A model generated the notes under the pieces. That model was given only the letters and a program-made list of their open reading frames with translations, was not told the DNA's origin and ran no database searches. A stretch of DNA of 64,000 bases from Uranotaenia lowii (Eukaryota; Arthropoda; Insecta; Diptera; Culicidae): NCBI RefSeq assembly GCF_029784155.1, contig NC_073693.1:284614875-284678874 (forward strand). Reading direction: 5' to 3'. The position numbers and the translations under genes were made by a program. Shown here one piece after another: positions 23,791 through 34,646 of this stretch (its first letter is position 1; the number at the start of each line of letters is the position of its first letter).

Positions 23791-25042
23791 AGTGGGCCAT
23801 AAAACTCACATAATCAACGAGCTGTGCATCCCATAAATTCAATGATTTCTAGCCCATTTGCTTCGTATTCGCTGAGCTTAGCTCACAGGCGCTCGCTTCT
23901 CACACTTGAGAGATCATATCGCCGTCAGTTGGCGAATTGAAAGTTTTTTTACCAGCTACCTACTCTAAGATTGACTATAGAAGTAACAGTTAAGGTTGCC
24001 ATCTTCTCGGAACTTTTCTAAGGGAGAAACTCGCTGGCAGTGGCTTCAGGTGTCGATGAAAACAACGGGACGGCGCACCCTAATTGATTAAACATGTTGA
24101 ACTTCACTGAACGGACCTTATCGGTAGGTTTCGATGCGGGGGTGCGGAAAAATATTGGCCGAGGTCGTAAATTCGCTAGCCATGTTACAAATGGAAACCC
24201 CTATGGGGGAGGCTTCTGCTAAATCAGAGCACCCATTGTCTATAGTGAGTTACTACAGGTGTCTTCTGAAGTTTTAAATTATTAAACAAAAATTAAATTT
24301 CTTATGTTTGTTGAGTACTTCTGACTCTAGTTGTAGGAGATTTTAAAATTTGAAAATATTTTTAGAAGCCTGATTCAAAAAATCCAGCAACGCCTGTACT
24401 GAAGTACAGTGCACTTCTGAATCAAAGCAGCGCGTTTGATTTGTGTGTGCTTTGCCCTGCTGGAGATGCTTCTCCGGTTTAGAGTAGGTATACATAGTTT
24501 CACTTCCGCGGCCATTGGCTCGGGTGTCTATTCGGATTCCAAAGGTTATAAGCGAACATGTAGCTTCTGTTGTGGTTTAACTCAGCCGGAGAGTGGCGGG
24601 CGGCTTGTATTAAGTTTCTGAGAGAAACAAATCAATTCATTTTACTATGCAGCTACTATTGTGTACCGCGCTTTAAGTCTCTGACCCGCGCGCTTCAATT
24701 AGAATTTTAAATTGAATGTGAAATCAATGCTGTCATTTATTTAATCGTTTCAGTGCTTATAAATATCGGTACATAGAAGAGTGTATCAGATATTTTTACT
24801 GTAAATTTAACAGTTTGGAGAGATTCAGAACTATGAAAATACAACTACCAATTATTTAGCTTTCAAACCTAAGTTGTTGAATATTAAACCGGTGCATCTT
24901 CATAAAAATTTAGCAAAAAACAGTTCACGATTTTTAACAAAAAATCAGTTTAAGAAATTTCACCTGTGTAATTTTTCATCTCAATACGATGCATACCCAA
25001 GTACTGTCAATTTAAACTTTGTAAGAATATGATGCCAGTGTA
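23791..25042. other. GC-richer anonymous block
   Basis: From about 23780 to 24260 and 24380 to 24620 the sequence is much less AT-rich, with words such as GGGACGGCGCACCC and GATGCGGGGGTGCGG. No ORF, TIR or RNA gene could be assigned. It may be an unrecognised TE end or UTR. Confidence 0.35.
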
Positions 25043-26475
25043 TTGTTACGATGAGTAATGCAGAAAATAATATCCGCTGTAGGCTGAGCTTTATTGTAAC
25101 GATGTGTAATGCTGGGTTGTGTAATGTAATAGACAAATATAATCCACTGTGGGCTGAGCTTTGCTTTCACGAATTGTAATACTGGGTTGTGTTATGTTAC
25201 GATGTGTAAGGCAACAGACAAATGTGGGCTGAGCTGAGCTTTGTTCTTACGATGTGTAATGCTGGGTTGTGTTATGGAACAGACAAACAAAAGCCACTGT
25301 TTGATGTGCTTTGTTGTTACGATGTGTAATGCTGGATTGTCTTATGTAACAGACAAATCATAGCCACTATGGGCTAAGCTTTATTGTTACGATGTGTAAG
25401 GCAACATACAAATCATCATAGCCACTGTGGGATGAGCTTTGTTGTTACCATGTGTTATGATGGGTTTTGTTATGTAACAGACAAATAATAGCCACTGTGG
25501 GCAGAGCGTTGTTTCTACAATTTTTAATGCTGGGCTGTGTAATATAACAGACAAATAAAAACCACTGTGTGCTAAGCTTTATTGCAACGATGTGTAATGC
25601 TGGGTTGTGTAATATAACGAACAAATATCAAACACTGTAGGCTGAGCTCTGTTGTTACGATGTGTAATGCTGAATTCTGTAATGTAATTGACAAACAAAA
25701 GCCACTGTGGGTTGAGCTTTGTTGTTACGATGAGTAATGCAGAAAAATAATAGCCACTGTGGGCTGAGCTTTATTTTTACAATGTGTAATGCTGGGTTGT
25801 GTAATGTAACAGGCAAATAAAATCCACTGTGGGTTGAGCTTTGTTGTTACGATGTGTAACGCTGGGTTGTGTTATGCAACTGAAAAATATTAGCCACTGT
25901 TGGCTTAGCTTTGTTGTTACGATGTGTAATACTGCACCATGTTAAGTAACAGACAAATAATAGCGATTGTGGGCTGAGCTTTATTGTTACGATGTGTAAG
26001 GAAACAGACAAATAATTGCTACTGTCGACAGAGCTTTGTTGTAACGATGTGTAATGCTGGGTTGTGTAATGTAACAAACAAATAATAGCCACCGTGGGCT
26101 GAGCTTTGTTGTTACAATGTGTAACGCTGGATTGTGTAATGTAACAGACCAAAGCCACTGTGGGCTGAGCTTTATTGTTACGATGTGTAATGCTGGATTG
26201 TGTAATGTAATAGACAAATAATACCCACTGAGGGCAGAGCTTTGTAATGTAACAGACAAATAAAAGCCAGTGTGGGCTGAGTTTTATTGTTACGATGTGT
26301 AATGCTGGGTTGCGTTACGTAACAGACAAATAAAAGTCACTGTGGGCTGAACTTTATTGTTACGATGTGTAATGCTAGATGATGTAATGTAACAGACAAA
26401 TAAAAGCCACTGTGGAGTGAGCTTCGTTGTTACGATGTGTAATGCTGGGTTGTGTAATGTAACAGACAAATCGAA
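25043..26475 (+). repeat. Minisatellite, unit about 72 bp, roughly 20 copies
   Basis: The unit reads approximately GTTACGATGTGTAATGCTGG, GTTGTGTAATGTAACAGACA, AATAATAGCCACTGTGGGCT, GAGCTTTGTT. Copies vary by substitution and some are truncated to about 50 bp. Because 72 is a multiple of three, the reverse strand stays open and produces repetitive 24-residue ORFs (25847-26487) that are not genes. The unit contains the inverted hexamers GTAACA…TGTTAC and an imperfect AGCC…GGCT palindrome. Confidence 0.95.
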
Positions 26476-26704
26476 TTTTAAATGCACAGAACAGCAGTAA
26501 CCGGTACTTAAAGCAATCGGGACAATATCTGGGCAGACTTCACATCGTATTTTAGGCTTCTGAAAAACTGTTCATGATTATTTAGATAAAACATGTTCAA
26601 AAAATCGTTCTTGAACGTAAAAATAAAAGTTATGATACCTCAGTTAAAGTTTTTTCGTTCAATTTTGAAATAAAGTGAATAAATCTGTGCAAAATCCAAT
26701 TATT

Positions 26705-26806
26705 CTTTTACGAAATCCGAAAAATTGGGCCGGACCGAACTTTTCCTAAATTTGGTGTCAAATATCCTAGCAAGCCCGGGAAAAATCGGGCAATCTGGCA
26801 AGCTTA
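26705..26806 (-). mobile_element. Partial hAT-like MITE end
   Basis: On the minus strand the end reads TAAGCTTGCCAGATTGCCCG followed by CCCGGGCTTGC. This is the same terminus as the complete element at 39647-40145. The other end is missing. Confidence 0.65.
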
Positions 26807-27129
26807 TCTTAGCATCACCATGACAATATTTTCTGTTGCTATATTTTCTTTAAATTGTTTCCAAATGATGATAGCTCCAGATGTTTCTCCAGAATCCTAG
26901 CTGAATCCCTTGAAAGTAAAGCTTAAGGAAAAAGTCAAATTCCGGATAAAATAGAACAGGAATTCTATTTTCAATCAAACAATGAATTAATGGACAAGTT
27001 AAATTTAAAAAAAACTTGGTAGATAATCAAAAACGACTGTTGAAAAATTCAAAAACTTTCTTCAAATTTCCGAATTTCAAATTACTTTGAACTACAACAT
27101 TTTTGACTTGAGTATTCGCAGTATATATA

Positions 27130-28128
27130 CACAGCAAGAAAAAATCGTGTAATTTTAGATTGAAAACGATGCACGAAAACGGAACATCCATTTTGACCTT
27201 AAATTCTATCACGGTGTATTTTTTTAATGATATAATTTTGGAAGCGTGTAAATTTAGATCGAAATCGATACACGAAATCCGACGAAGAAAGCTGTCGTGT
27301 AAAAATACACAGGGTTGTAAATTTCAAGTCTTTTCATCGTTAATATTAAAAAATATTAGTAAAAAATTCCGGTTTTCAGTGTTACGATTCTGATAAATCA
27401 TAAAAATCATGGGATCTTATTTTCGTGTGGTATGTATATATTTACAAAATATCACCTAATAAAAAAACGGCGATCTACTACCACGAGCAGGGCTTGGCTG
27501 GAGATATTGTATATGATGATTTCTTTATTAACAGTGTTTTTCACGGGTCAGAGTTTTTAGCTATTACTACTATGATAATTGCAGGAAACTTTACATCATT
27601 TCTCTGGTAGATTCTCAATAATTGGCTGTTTCTATGATTTAAATTTTTTTTTTTAGTTATGTTAGTTATGTTTTATTGCATTTCATATACCTACCACTTT
27701 ATAATACACCTATCCGACAGAATTTTGCCTGGGCGGATAACAACCGAGACTTCCGAGAAACATTTTTTGGCTAATCGTATAAGAACCACCATCTCGAGTC
27801 AAATTAAATAAAGACTTATGCCGCGAAAAAACAATGCATCTGTTATGTTTCACATAGTTGTCGATGTAATTTCAGATCAAACTTGTAATATCTCGTTATA
27901 CAAATATAAATGTACACTATTTGTGATATAAATTTCATCGAACGTTTGAATTTTGCATTCCGGAATGTAAAATCAAACCAAAACAGTAAATTTCAATTCA
28001 CTTTTTGATAAAAAGACTAAAATTACATCAAAAGGAGTTGAAAATTACATCTTTTTTCAATTACACTTGCGAAAAAATAGATCATTCGTGTTTTAGAATC
28101 CGTATACTTTTAGAAATTTTTTGCTGTG
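27130..28128. mobile_element. TIR element (CACAGCAA…), 1.0 kb, TA TSD
   Basis: The element starts CACAGCAAGAAAAAATCGTG and ends with the inverse TTTTTTGCTGTG. TA lies on each side (27128-27129 and 28129-28130). Arms rich in 'tcgtgtaattt' and 'cacgaaa' surround a less repetitive core (about 27420-27830) containing a 61-codon ORF (27425-27610) of no known family. No transposase, so it is non-autonomous. It resembles the elements at 53129-54195 and 55628-56462 in size and terminal pattern. Confidence 0.75.
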
Positions 28129-28130
28129 TA

Positions 28131-29630
28131 GATGGAAGTTTCCTTGAGAATTCAATTTTTCAAACAAATTTCGTTTATCCATATTTTATTACTATCTATG
28201 AATTATTCCAGCTAAAGGAACATATACATTTGTATAGGAATGGTCAGAAAAATTTGGTTTTTAAGAGTTTTTGTCTCGTTTTTTTAGTGATGTTCCGCTT
28301 TTTTCGTGTAATGTTCCGCTTTTTTCTGAAAATATCTGGTAAGCCTACTCTATAAAGCTCTTTCACTGTTTCTTTTTGGATCCTGGGAAAACATCTTACA
28401 AGAAGGCAAATTTATGTTGAGTCTGCTTACTCTTTTAAAAAAGCTTTGGAGATTTGTAAAATTTACACGCCTTGAGTTAAAAAGCCGCAGCGTTTTGGAA
28501 TGGGAATTAAGTTTATTTTTTTTTAAATTTCAGTGGATGAACCTTTCTTAACCTTATCTTAAACTTTCATATGCTGTTAAATAATCCAAAGAACTGTAAA
28601 TTCTAGTCTATTTAACTCGTTGGTCACATTTTGACATTAGAATTAAAAATGAGATTCGAATTTTGCGATGAGAACTTCAAAATAAGCAAAAACAATGTTT
28701 GATTAATGTTTAAACTACTTTAACAATATATTTAAAAAAATAATTAGATTTTTTTATTTATCGGCTTTGGTAAACGACAGTTATAACACACTTGGTATAG
28801 TTAAACTGCCAGCCTACACTAAACTTATTAAAAAATGAAGAATTAGACATTTGAAAACCTTTTTGTTCCTAAAAAGGAATGAAATGTCCTGTTTTGTACA
28901 CCATTTTTAAATTTTTTTCGTGAGCGTGATTTAAGAACGTTTTTTGGAAGCCTCAGAAATCGTAGGTAGTTTTTTTTTTAAATATAGATATGTAGCTACA
29001 GATCACACAAAATTTAAAATGATTTTTGAAAAAGAAAATTAAATGAAAGTTATTCAAGTGCCCACCACCACATTTAGACGCGGCTTGTATTTTATCGAAC
29101 AAATCAAGTTCATCCATATAATTCTTCTAAAGTTAAAGGAGACCAATCCTCGGTTTGTTAAACTTAGATTTCCATCAAATTAAATTCTAGATTATAAGAC
29201 GAGAACTGGTTGTTAAAATGCTGTTTTTTTTAAATTATAATGTGCATTAAATTTCTTTATTTATCAATCCATACTAATATTTTCTTAAATTGAGATGGAC
29301 CCCTACAAAAGTTAATGATCTTGTGATTCTTTTTTAAATTTAAGGTGACATTTAAGTTGTACTTGAATTTGAACCTCAAAATTCTCTGTTATAAATTTCA
29401 TTTTTCTGCTTTGATCTAGTTTTTAAACCATTTACTGGTTCTTGTTACTTTAGCCACTTCGTACCCAAATCTGCCAAATTCTAGGCAAAGTAAACGATGC
29501 ACCTTACCACATGGCTTCATTTTGAGTTAAACCAGCTAGGAAGTATCCCGCTACAGTTATTTGTAAAGAACCATCAAATTTAATGTTGATTCCATTGGCT
29601 ACCTGGTTGAGCTGCTGCTAAGCGTTAGTT
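28131..29630. other. AT-rich DNA, nothing recognised
   Basis: No supported ORF, RNA or repeat. Confidence 0.5.
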
Positions 29631-29639
29631 ACTGGAACT

Positions 29640-30120
29640 AGACAAGTAGCCAGCACTTTTTGGACCGGGTGCAACATTTTTTTTATGTTTTCCAATCCTT
29701 CTCCCGCTCGTTTCTGAGGTTTAATCTCTCTTGAAGGTGCCCGAACACACATGAATGGGCCTTCATCTGCGTCCCGGTTCAGGTTCCAGTTTGGATTTTT
29801 CTTTAGCTATTTTTTTGATCGTCTCCTGCATCTATCTTTCAACAGTATCTAGCGGAGGTTTGCCATCATTAACCATTCCAAAAACCGACTCTTGAACGGG
29901 ATGCTGATGATAGTTGTTATTTGGTCTAGTAGATTTCTGCTTGAAGGAAAGGCGTCTTCCAGATTCCAGTCGGATGTTGCAGCAGGTTGATTTTGAATCG
30001 TAAGGCAAGGGGCTGAAACAACATCATATGGGATGGGAGAAGGTTTCCTCCACCTTAGAGCAAATATCGATTTGAATTCGATAGTTTCAACTTTCTTTAA
30101 CGATTGCTGCCCTGTTGTAT
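29640..30120 (-). pseudogene. Unidentified protein-coding remnant
   Basis: Read on the minus strand, about 90 codons are open from roughly 30118 to 29850, with coding-like composition (…FALRWRKPSPIPYDVV, then NQPAATSDWNLEDAF). There is no ATG. In a neighbouring frame the reading continues toward 29700 (QESVFGMVNDGKPPLDTVER, stop, then a Lys/Glu-rich helix-like segment), with stops and a frameshift. I do not recognise the family; a gag-like or host-derived charged protein are both possible. It is a broken gene fragment in otherwise AT-rich DNA. Confidence 0.4.
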
Positions 30121-30784
30121 CTTTCCCTTACTACTAGTTTAGTGTCAACCTGTTCGACTGGCTTCGATATGCAAATCTTGTAATTTACGGTCTAAAGACG
30201 TCAATAGATTTTATTGCAATCCCATAAATGACGGCCATTCGGTTCAATAGGCCCTATTTCAGGCATTCACCAGTAGATCGACTTTCAACTAGCTGCAAAT
30301 CTTACAGGTTCAATCGAGATTTTTCCCCTATATCTGTTTCCGACTCTTGTTGCAGCAATGTTCAGGAATTCCGTTCTTAATTCGGGAATCCGCTCTCGTT
30401 TGGTCTTCAATTTGTCTTCTCAAGGAAATGAGAATACCGTCAAAAGGTTCATACATTTTAAGTTTTTACACAGGGTTTCTGCCAAAATACATTACCTATC
30501 ATATAATAAAATATATACGCAATAGTTGTTTCAGAGATTTTAGAAAAAGAAACTTTAGCGTTGTGGTGATGCGACACATCAAATAGCAAGTTAGATTCTT
30601 AACGACTCCAGCAATCTATTGCTCTAATTGAAAAAAAAAGTGCTTAAAGTCTATAATGGGTGAATAACGAATATAATTTTCAGTAAATTTCACTATATTA
30701 TGAAACTTTCTCTTTTAAATTGCTCAGAACTTTCTTGTATCTAACTAGCAGTTCAAACAATTTTTGCGGATTTCACTGTGATTT

Positions 30785-30905
30785 TGCCAGATCTGAGAAA
30801 TGACCTTTACACCTGAGATCTGAGACCCTAAACCTGAGACTCGGGACATGAGACATGATATCAGAGCAGTGATATGAGACCTGAATCCATAAACTTTAGA
30901 CCTGA
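30785..30905 (+). repeat. GAGACCT-type degenerate array, copy 1
   Basis: The stretch holds diverged repeats of CTGAGAC(C/A)T and GAGACATGAGA. The same word family forms longer arrays at 56790-57000 and, on the other strand, 58470-58750. Confidence 0.7.
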
Positions 30906-31166
30906 ACGGTACCGGAACACCAATTTGCCGGAAAACATCTCTGTGTTTTGACAAAAAAAACCCTTCAAAAGCTCATAACTTCAGATAATCCTGATCAATT
31001 TCAAGATTGATTTTTCAATAAAAATAAACCGTTTTGAACATTTATACACTCTACAATCAATAACTAAGCTCGTAGAATACTTTTTCTGTTCTTATTACAA
31101 TCAGTGGTGAGAAGTTTTATTAGATTTTTCAAATGAAATAATAATCCTCTGCAAGGCCGTGCGAAC

Positions 31167-31217
31167 GGGGGGGGGGGGGGGGGGGGGGGGGGGGTTTAGG
31201 GGTTTAACCCCCCCCCC
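31167..31217 (+). repeat. G28 homopolymer run followed by C10
   Basis: There are 28 consecutive G (31167-31194), then TTTAGGGGTTTAA and ten C (31208-31217). The run can fold as a hairpin or a G-quadruplex. Its exact length is the least reliable part of the assembly here. The ORF 31101-31292 with a proline run is its translation on the other strand and is not a gene. Confidence 0.9.
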
Positions 31218-31300
31218 ATGAAGATTTTTTCCAAGTAAAATTTTCACCTTAGTATCGGAAAATAACTTGATTTTAAATAACAAGCAAGTCAAAAATTTTG

Positions 31301-31655
31301 CTCGCCTCCGGTGGAAATTAGTCTTAGATCACCCTCGGCATGATACATTTTCATTCTACGAGACTTAATAACGTTCACGATTCGAAACTAATTTTTCATT
31401 GTAAATTTCGATTTGCAATTCAATTAACCCTTCGTATACAGTTTTTACACCACCTTTTTACATTTTTTGTGGTCATGATCTTAAAAAAATCAAAAAAAAG
31501 ATATACTTGTGTGCAACGTACAGCTTTAAACTTCAGCTGTCTTGAACACAGGAAAATTTTTGAAGCATTACTGAAACATGTTAACATAAACATTGACACT
31601 CCAGGAGTCCAGGGACAGTAACGGGTGAAATTTTCAGGGACGGATGAGGGTTAAG
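31301..31655 (+). repeat. Two dispersed repeats joined (matching 18021-18150 and 1061-1215)
   Basis: 31301-31430 matches 18021-18150, starting CCTCCGGTGGAAATTAGTCTTA. 31437-31655 matches the 1061-1215 repeat and ends CAGTAACGGGTGAAATTTTCAGGGACGGATGA. The adjacency suggests that all three sites are fragments of one longer repeat family. Confidence 0.6.
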
Positions 31656-31664
31656 TGTTAAGCA

Positions 31665-31725
31665 GGGTGGTCAGCGAGTTTTAATTTTCAAATTCCCGAT
31701 TTTTCTCGGTTTTCTTGTTTCAGAT
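31665..31725 (+). repeat. Isolated TIR-like end CAGGGTGGTCAGCGAG
   Basis: The terminus CAGGGTGGTCAGCGAG followed by 'cccgatttttctcggttttc' is the inverse of the end at about 39560-39599 (GGTTTTCCCGGTTCGCTGGCCACCCTG). It belongs to a family related to the 'CCCGG' element. No matching TSD links the two ends, so they may be separate truncated copies. Confidence 0.45.
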
Positions 31726-32860
31726 TTCATGATTTTCCAGGAAGAATGTACAAAAAAATGGTTATCAGGATTTTTTAACAAGTAAATCAGACATTTTAAT
31801 AAAAGTTAAACGTGAATGTACGAGAGGACTTATTTTTCAGTAATTTAAAAATTAAAATTAAAACGTAAGTCAGATTCGATGATATTTGTTAGACAGAATA
31901 TGGCATATGCAAGTTGGAATAATAGAATGATTCCAGTTATTCTGCAAAGTCGCATCGAAAATTGCTATCTTTCTTTCAGTCCTTAATCAAAGTTTTCAAA
32001 TTTGCTTTTTATAAGGGAAACTACTTTTTTCTTAGATTTGGACTTGAAAGAACATGGTTTTGATATGATTTCAAATTTCAAAATAAAAAATTGCTTTTTT
32101 TCTACTCTCATGCTCAATTCTTATTATAGAGCTCTTGCTTTTGAATTTTGAAATTTGAAATATGTATATCGTATTTACCGGTGTATAGGACGCGCTCGCA
32201 TTCGAAGCAACTTTTTTTTTATCAAAAATTTGAAATTTGCTTTAAATTTAGCTTCGTTTTTGGTCTAGAAATGTTGGTGAAAACTGTGTCCTATACACCG
32301 TTAAATGCAGCTTTTATGCACGGATTGAATAACAGATCCTTAAAACAAAATTCAACTTAAAGTTTGATGTTAATTGCTTCTAATTGGTATTCTAATTTTG
32401 ATTCATCTTCTGCCATTTTGAGAACATATTCCGCTGAATTCTATTTGAATAAGCATTAAGATTTTAAATCAATTCTCTATTTTGGAATTCTGAATCAGTT
32501 TTTTTGTTGAACTACTTTTAAATTTTTTTTTTGAATGCGTTTTAAGGGCCTGATAGCAAAGATGCCGGATTCTGAATTTATGTATCTCAATTCTGACATA
32601 TTTATGCAAATCCTGAGTCTAAATTTTCAGTCCAACCTCAAAACTGGATTTTTTTATTCGAATTTTTTTTAATTTGAAGTCTTATTCCAATTTTTGAAAC
32701 CTATTTTTAGGATAAACTAACGTTAAATTTAAATTCTGATTTTTGGTGATTCCGTATTTCAATCTGATATGTTTAACATTTTTTGTTCTAATGAAGAATG
32801 CGGTTGTTAGTAAAAGCGCAGAATGTTTATTAGAATCACACAGAAAACTGTTGTCTTGTT
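31726..32860. other. AT-rich DNA, nothing recognised
   Basis: No supported feature. Confidence 0.5.
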
Positions 32861-33465
32861 CAGGGGTGCCAGGTGGTTTCGTCAAAAATCAGGACAACGC
32901 GAAGCTAAAAATCAGGATTTTTCAGGACACCTCTTGATTCATGGAAACAATAACCAGGGGCGGGATTATGGAACTCGAAACAATCGAGTTTCGTTCGATT
33001 CGACCGATTTTGGCATTACCGATCTTGAACGAGCTCGATTCAAATGGAACGTTTCGAGATGATCTACTAGCCGGTTTACTCGAAATGTAGTACTTTAAAA
33101 TTTAGAACTCGAACGAGATACGTAATACCGATTCTAACTCGATTCGAGTAAAACTCGAAACGAGTATCTCGAATCGAATAGGATTCATAATTTCACCCCA
33201 GGTCTGCTTATATTGCATAAATAAAGGCGCAATAAAGTGCTGTAAACGTCTTAATTTATGCAACACATTACACAGCTTCTTGGCTGGTTTGCAGTTCATA
33301 TCGAAAAACGTTTTTTAAATATCATCTGAACCGAAGATTACCATCTGAATGGCTTTAACTAGTTTATAACAGATTTATTTGATTTTCTCATAGTTTAACT
33401 AAAAATCCGATTATATTTGAGAAGTTTTTATGTTTTGTAGAAATCAGAACATTCAGGACTAAAGG
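32861..33465 (-). mobile_element. hAT-like MITE, second copy, carrying an insertion
   Basis: The end CAGGGGTGCCAGGTGGTTTC and the interior (CGTCAAAAATCAGGACAACG; 'gcataaataaaggcgcaata'; 'gttcatatcgaaaaacg') match, in inverse, the complete element at 57218-57685. The right end is diverged (CATTCAGGACTAAAG) and no TSD is visible. About 250 bp in the middle (about 32955-33203) is absent from the other copy. It has its own inverted ends (GGGGCGGGATTATGGA / TTCATAATTTCACCCC) and a TCGAGTTTCG-rich body, so a third element is nested here. Confidence 0.75.
32955..33203. mobile_element. Small palindromic MITE (ACTCGAAAC-rich)
   Basis: The inverted ends are GGGGCGGGATTATGGA and TTCATAATTTCACCCC. The body consists of ACTCGAA/TTCGAGT words in both orientations, giving strong hairpin potential. 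Comparison with 57218-57685 shows it interrupts that element. The TSD is ambiguous (CAGG or CC). Confidence 0.65.
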
Positions 33466-34646
33466 GTCCAGTTAAAAACATTTCCCGATTTGGGAACGCT
33501 TATTCTTTTATCAAATATTCAGCTTCTAGATTCCACCAGGGTTGCTAGCGATTTTTAGTTTTAAAATTGCAAAGTTTTTGACGGGTTTCCCCGGTTATAA
33601 ATGATGTTTTTCCTATTTACTATACTTTTTTTTAATATAAAATCATGGGGAATAATAAAATTTTTTTGTTGAGGGTCTCAAATTTTTAACAATTGTATCC
33701 CAAAACTTGTTAACCGGTTAGAAATCATGACAAATACTTCGGCGTCTTTTAACAAGTAGTCTTTTGGTATCAAATTGACAGGTTTTCATGTTTTTTTTTA
33801 AACGAATCTAACGAAATTGGCATCTATTTGTTGTTTTCTTCATCAATTTCAACAATTTTGTAGAAATAGGTCCGGTTAAGTTGATCTTGAAACTACAATG
33901 TAGCACTTTTCAGCCACTGTGAAATATTCTAAATTTTACGAGTTCTAGAAAAAAAATTGTATAGTTTGAATAGAAATGTGTAACATAATATCAAATCAGC
34001 TTGTCAACTTGAATGAGGATTTATTTTACAAAAATTTAAATCATCAGATTGCAGGAAAAATATTTAGTTATTTCCTGAATGCAGTTACTTTTGTTTTTGT
34101 GCAAATTGAAAGACATGTTTTAGAAAAAAAATTATTTTATTTAATACAAAACAATGAACTTTAGTAGTGCTCTAGTCATTTGAACGAATGATTCGTGAGA
34201 AGAAAATCGTGTATAACAGGGCTGAAAATTGTTGGAATGTAAGATATTTTTTTGTATCAAGGTAAAAGACCTTAAATTTGAACAGGAGCTTGTTTTCGAT
34301 ACATATTTTAAATAATACATACATATATTCCAGCTTCCAGCGATCACTTTAATGCATTTGTATGTTGCTGACTCGCTATAAAAGAGAAGCTGGTTAAGTT
34401 AGAAACCTCTTTGAGCAAGAAAAAATGTTTAGTCCTTTGGACTCTCACTTATCCAGGTGTCGTTAGTTTTGTGTTTAGTTTTGTCAATAATAGTTTCAAT
34501 ATTGAATTTATTACATTTGCCCTGCATATTGCCCTGTAATTTGTTAAAAAAAGCTATTCAAACTTCGTTTGTTTGATAATGAATGAAAATAAGCGTTTAT
34601 GAAATAAATCTATATCAAGACTGTCAAAAACTATTCTTAAAATCTA

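Noticed and set aside
25043..26475. CRISPR-like appearance of regularly spaced repeats
   Set aside because: Repeat and spacer are not distinguishable, the whole unit repeats, and the genome is eukaryotic.
25847..26487. Repetitive minus-strand ORFs over the minisatellite
   Set aside because: They exist only because the repeat unit is close to 72 bp (a multiple of three) and lacks stops in that frame; the 'protein' is a 24-residue repeat of the satellite.
31101..31292. Proline-run ORF
   Set aside because: It is the reverse translation of the G28 tract.
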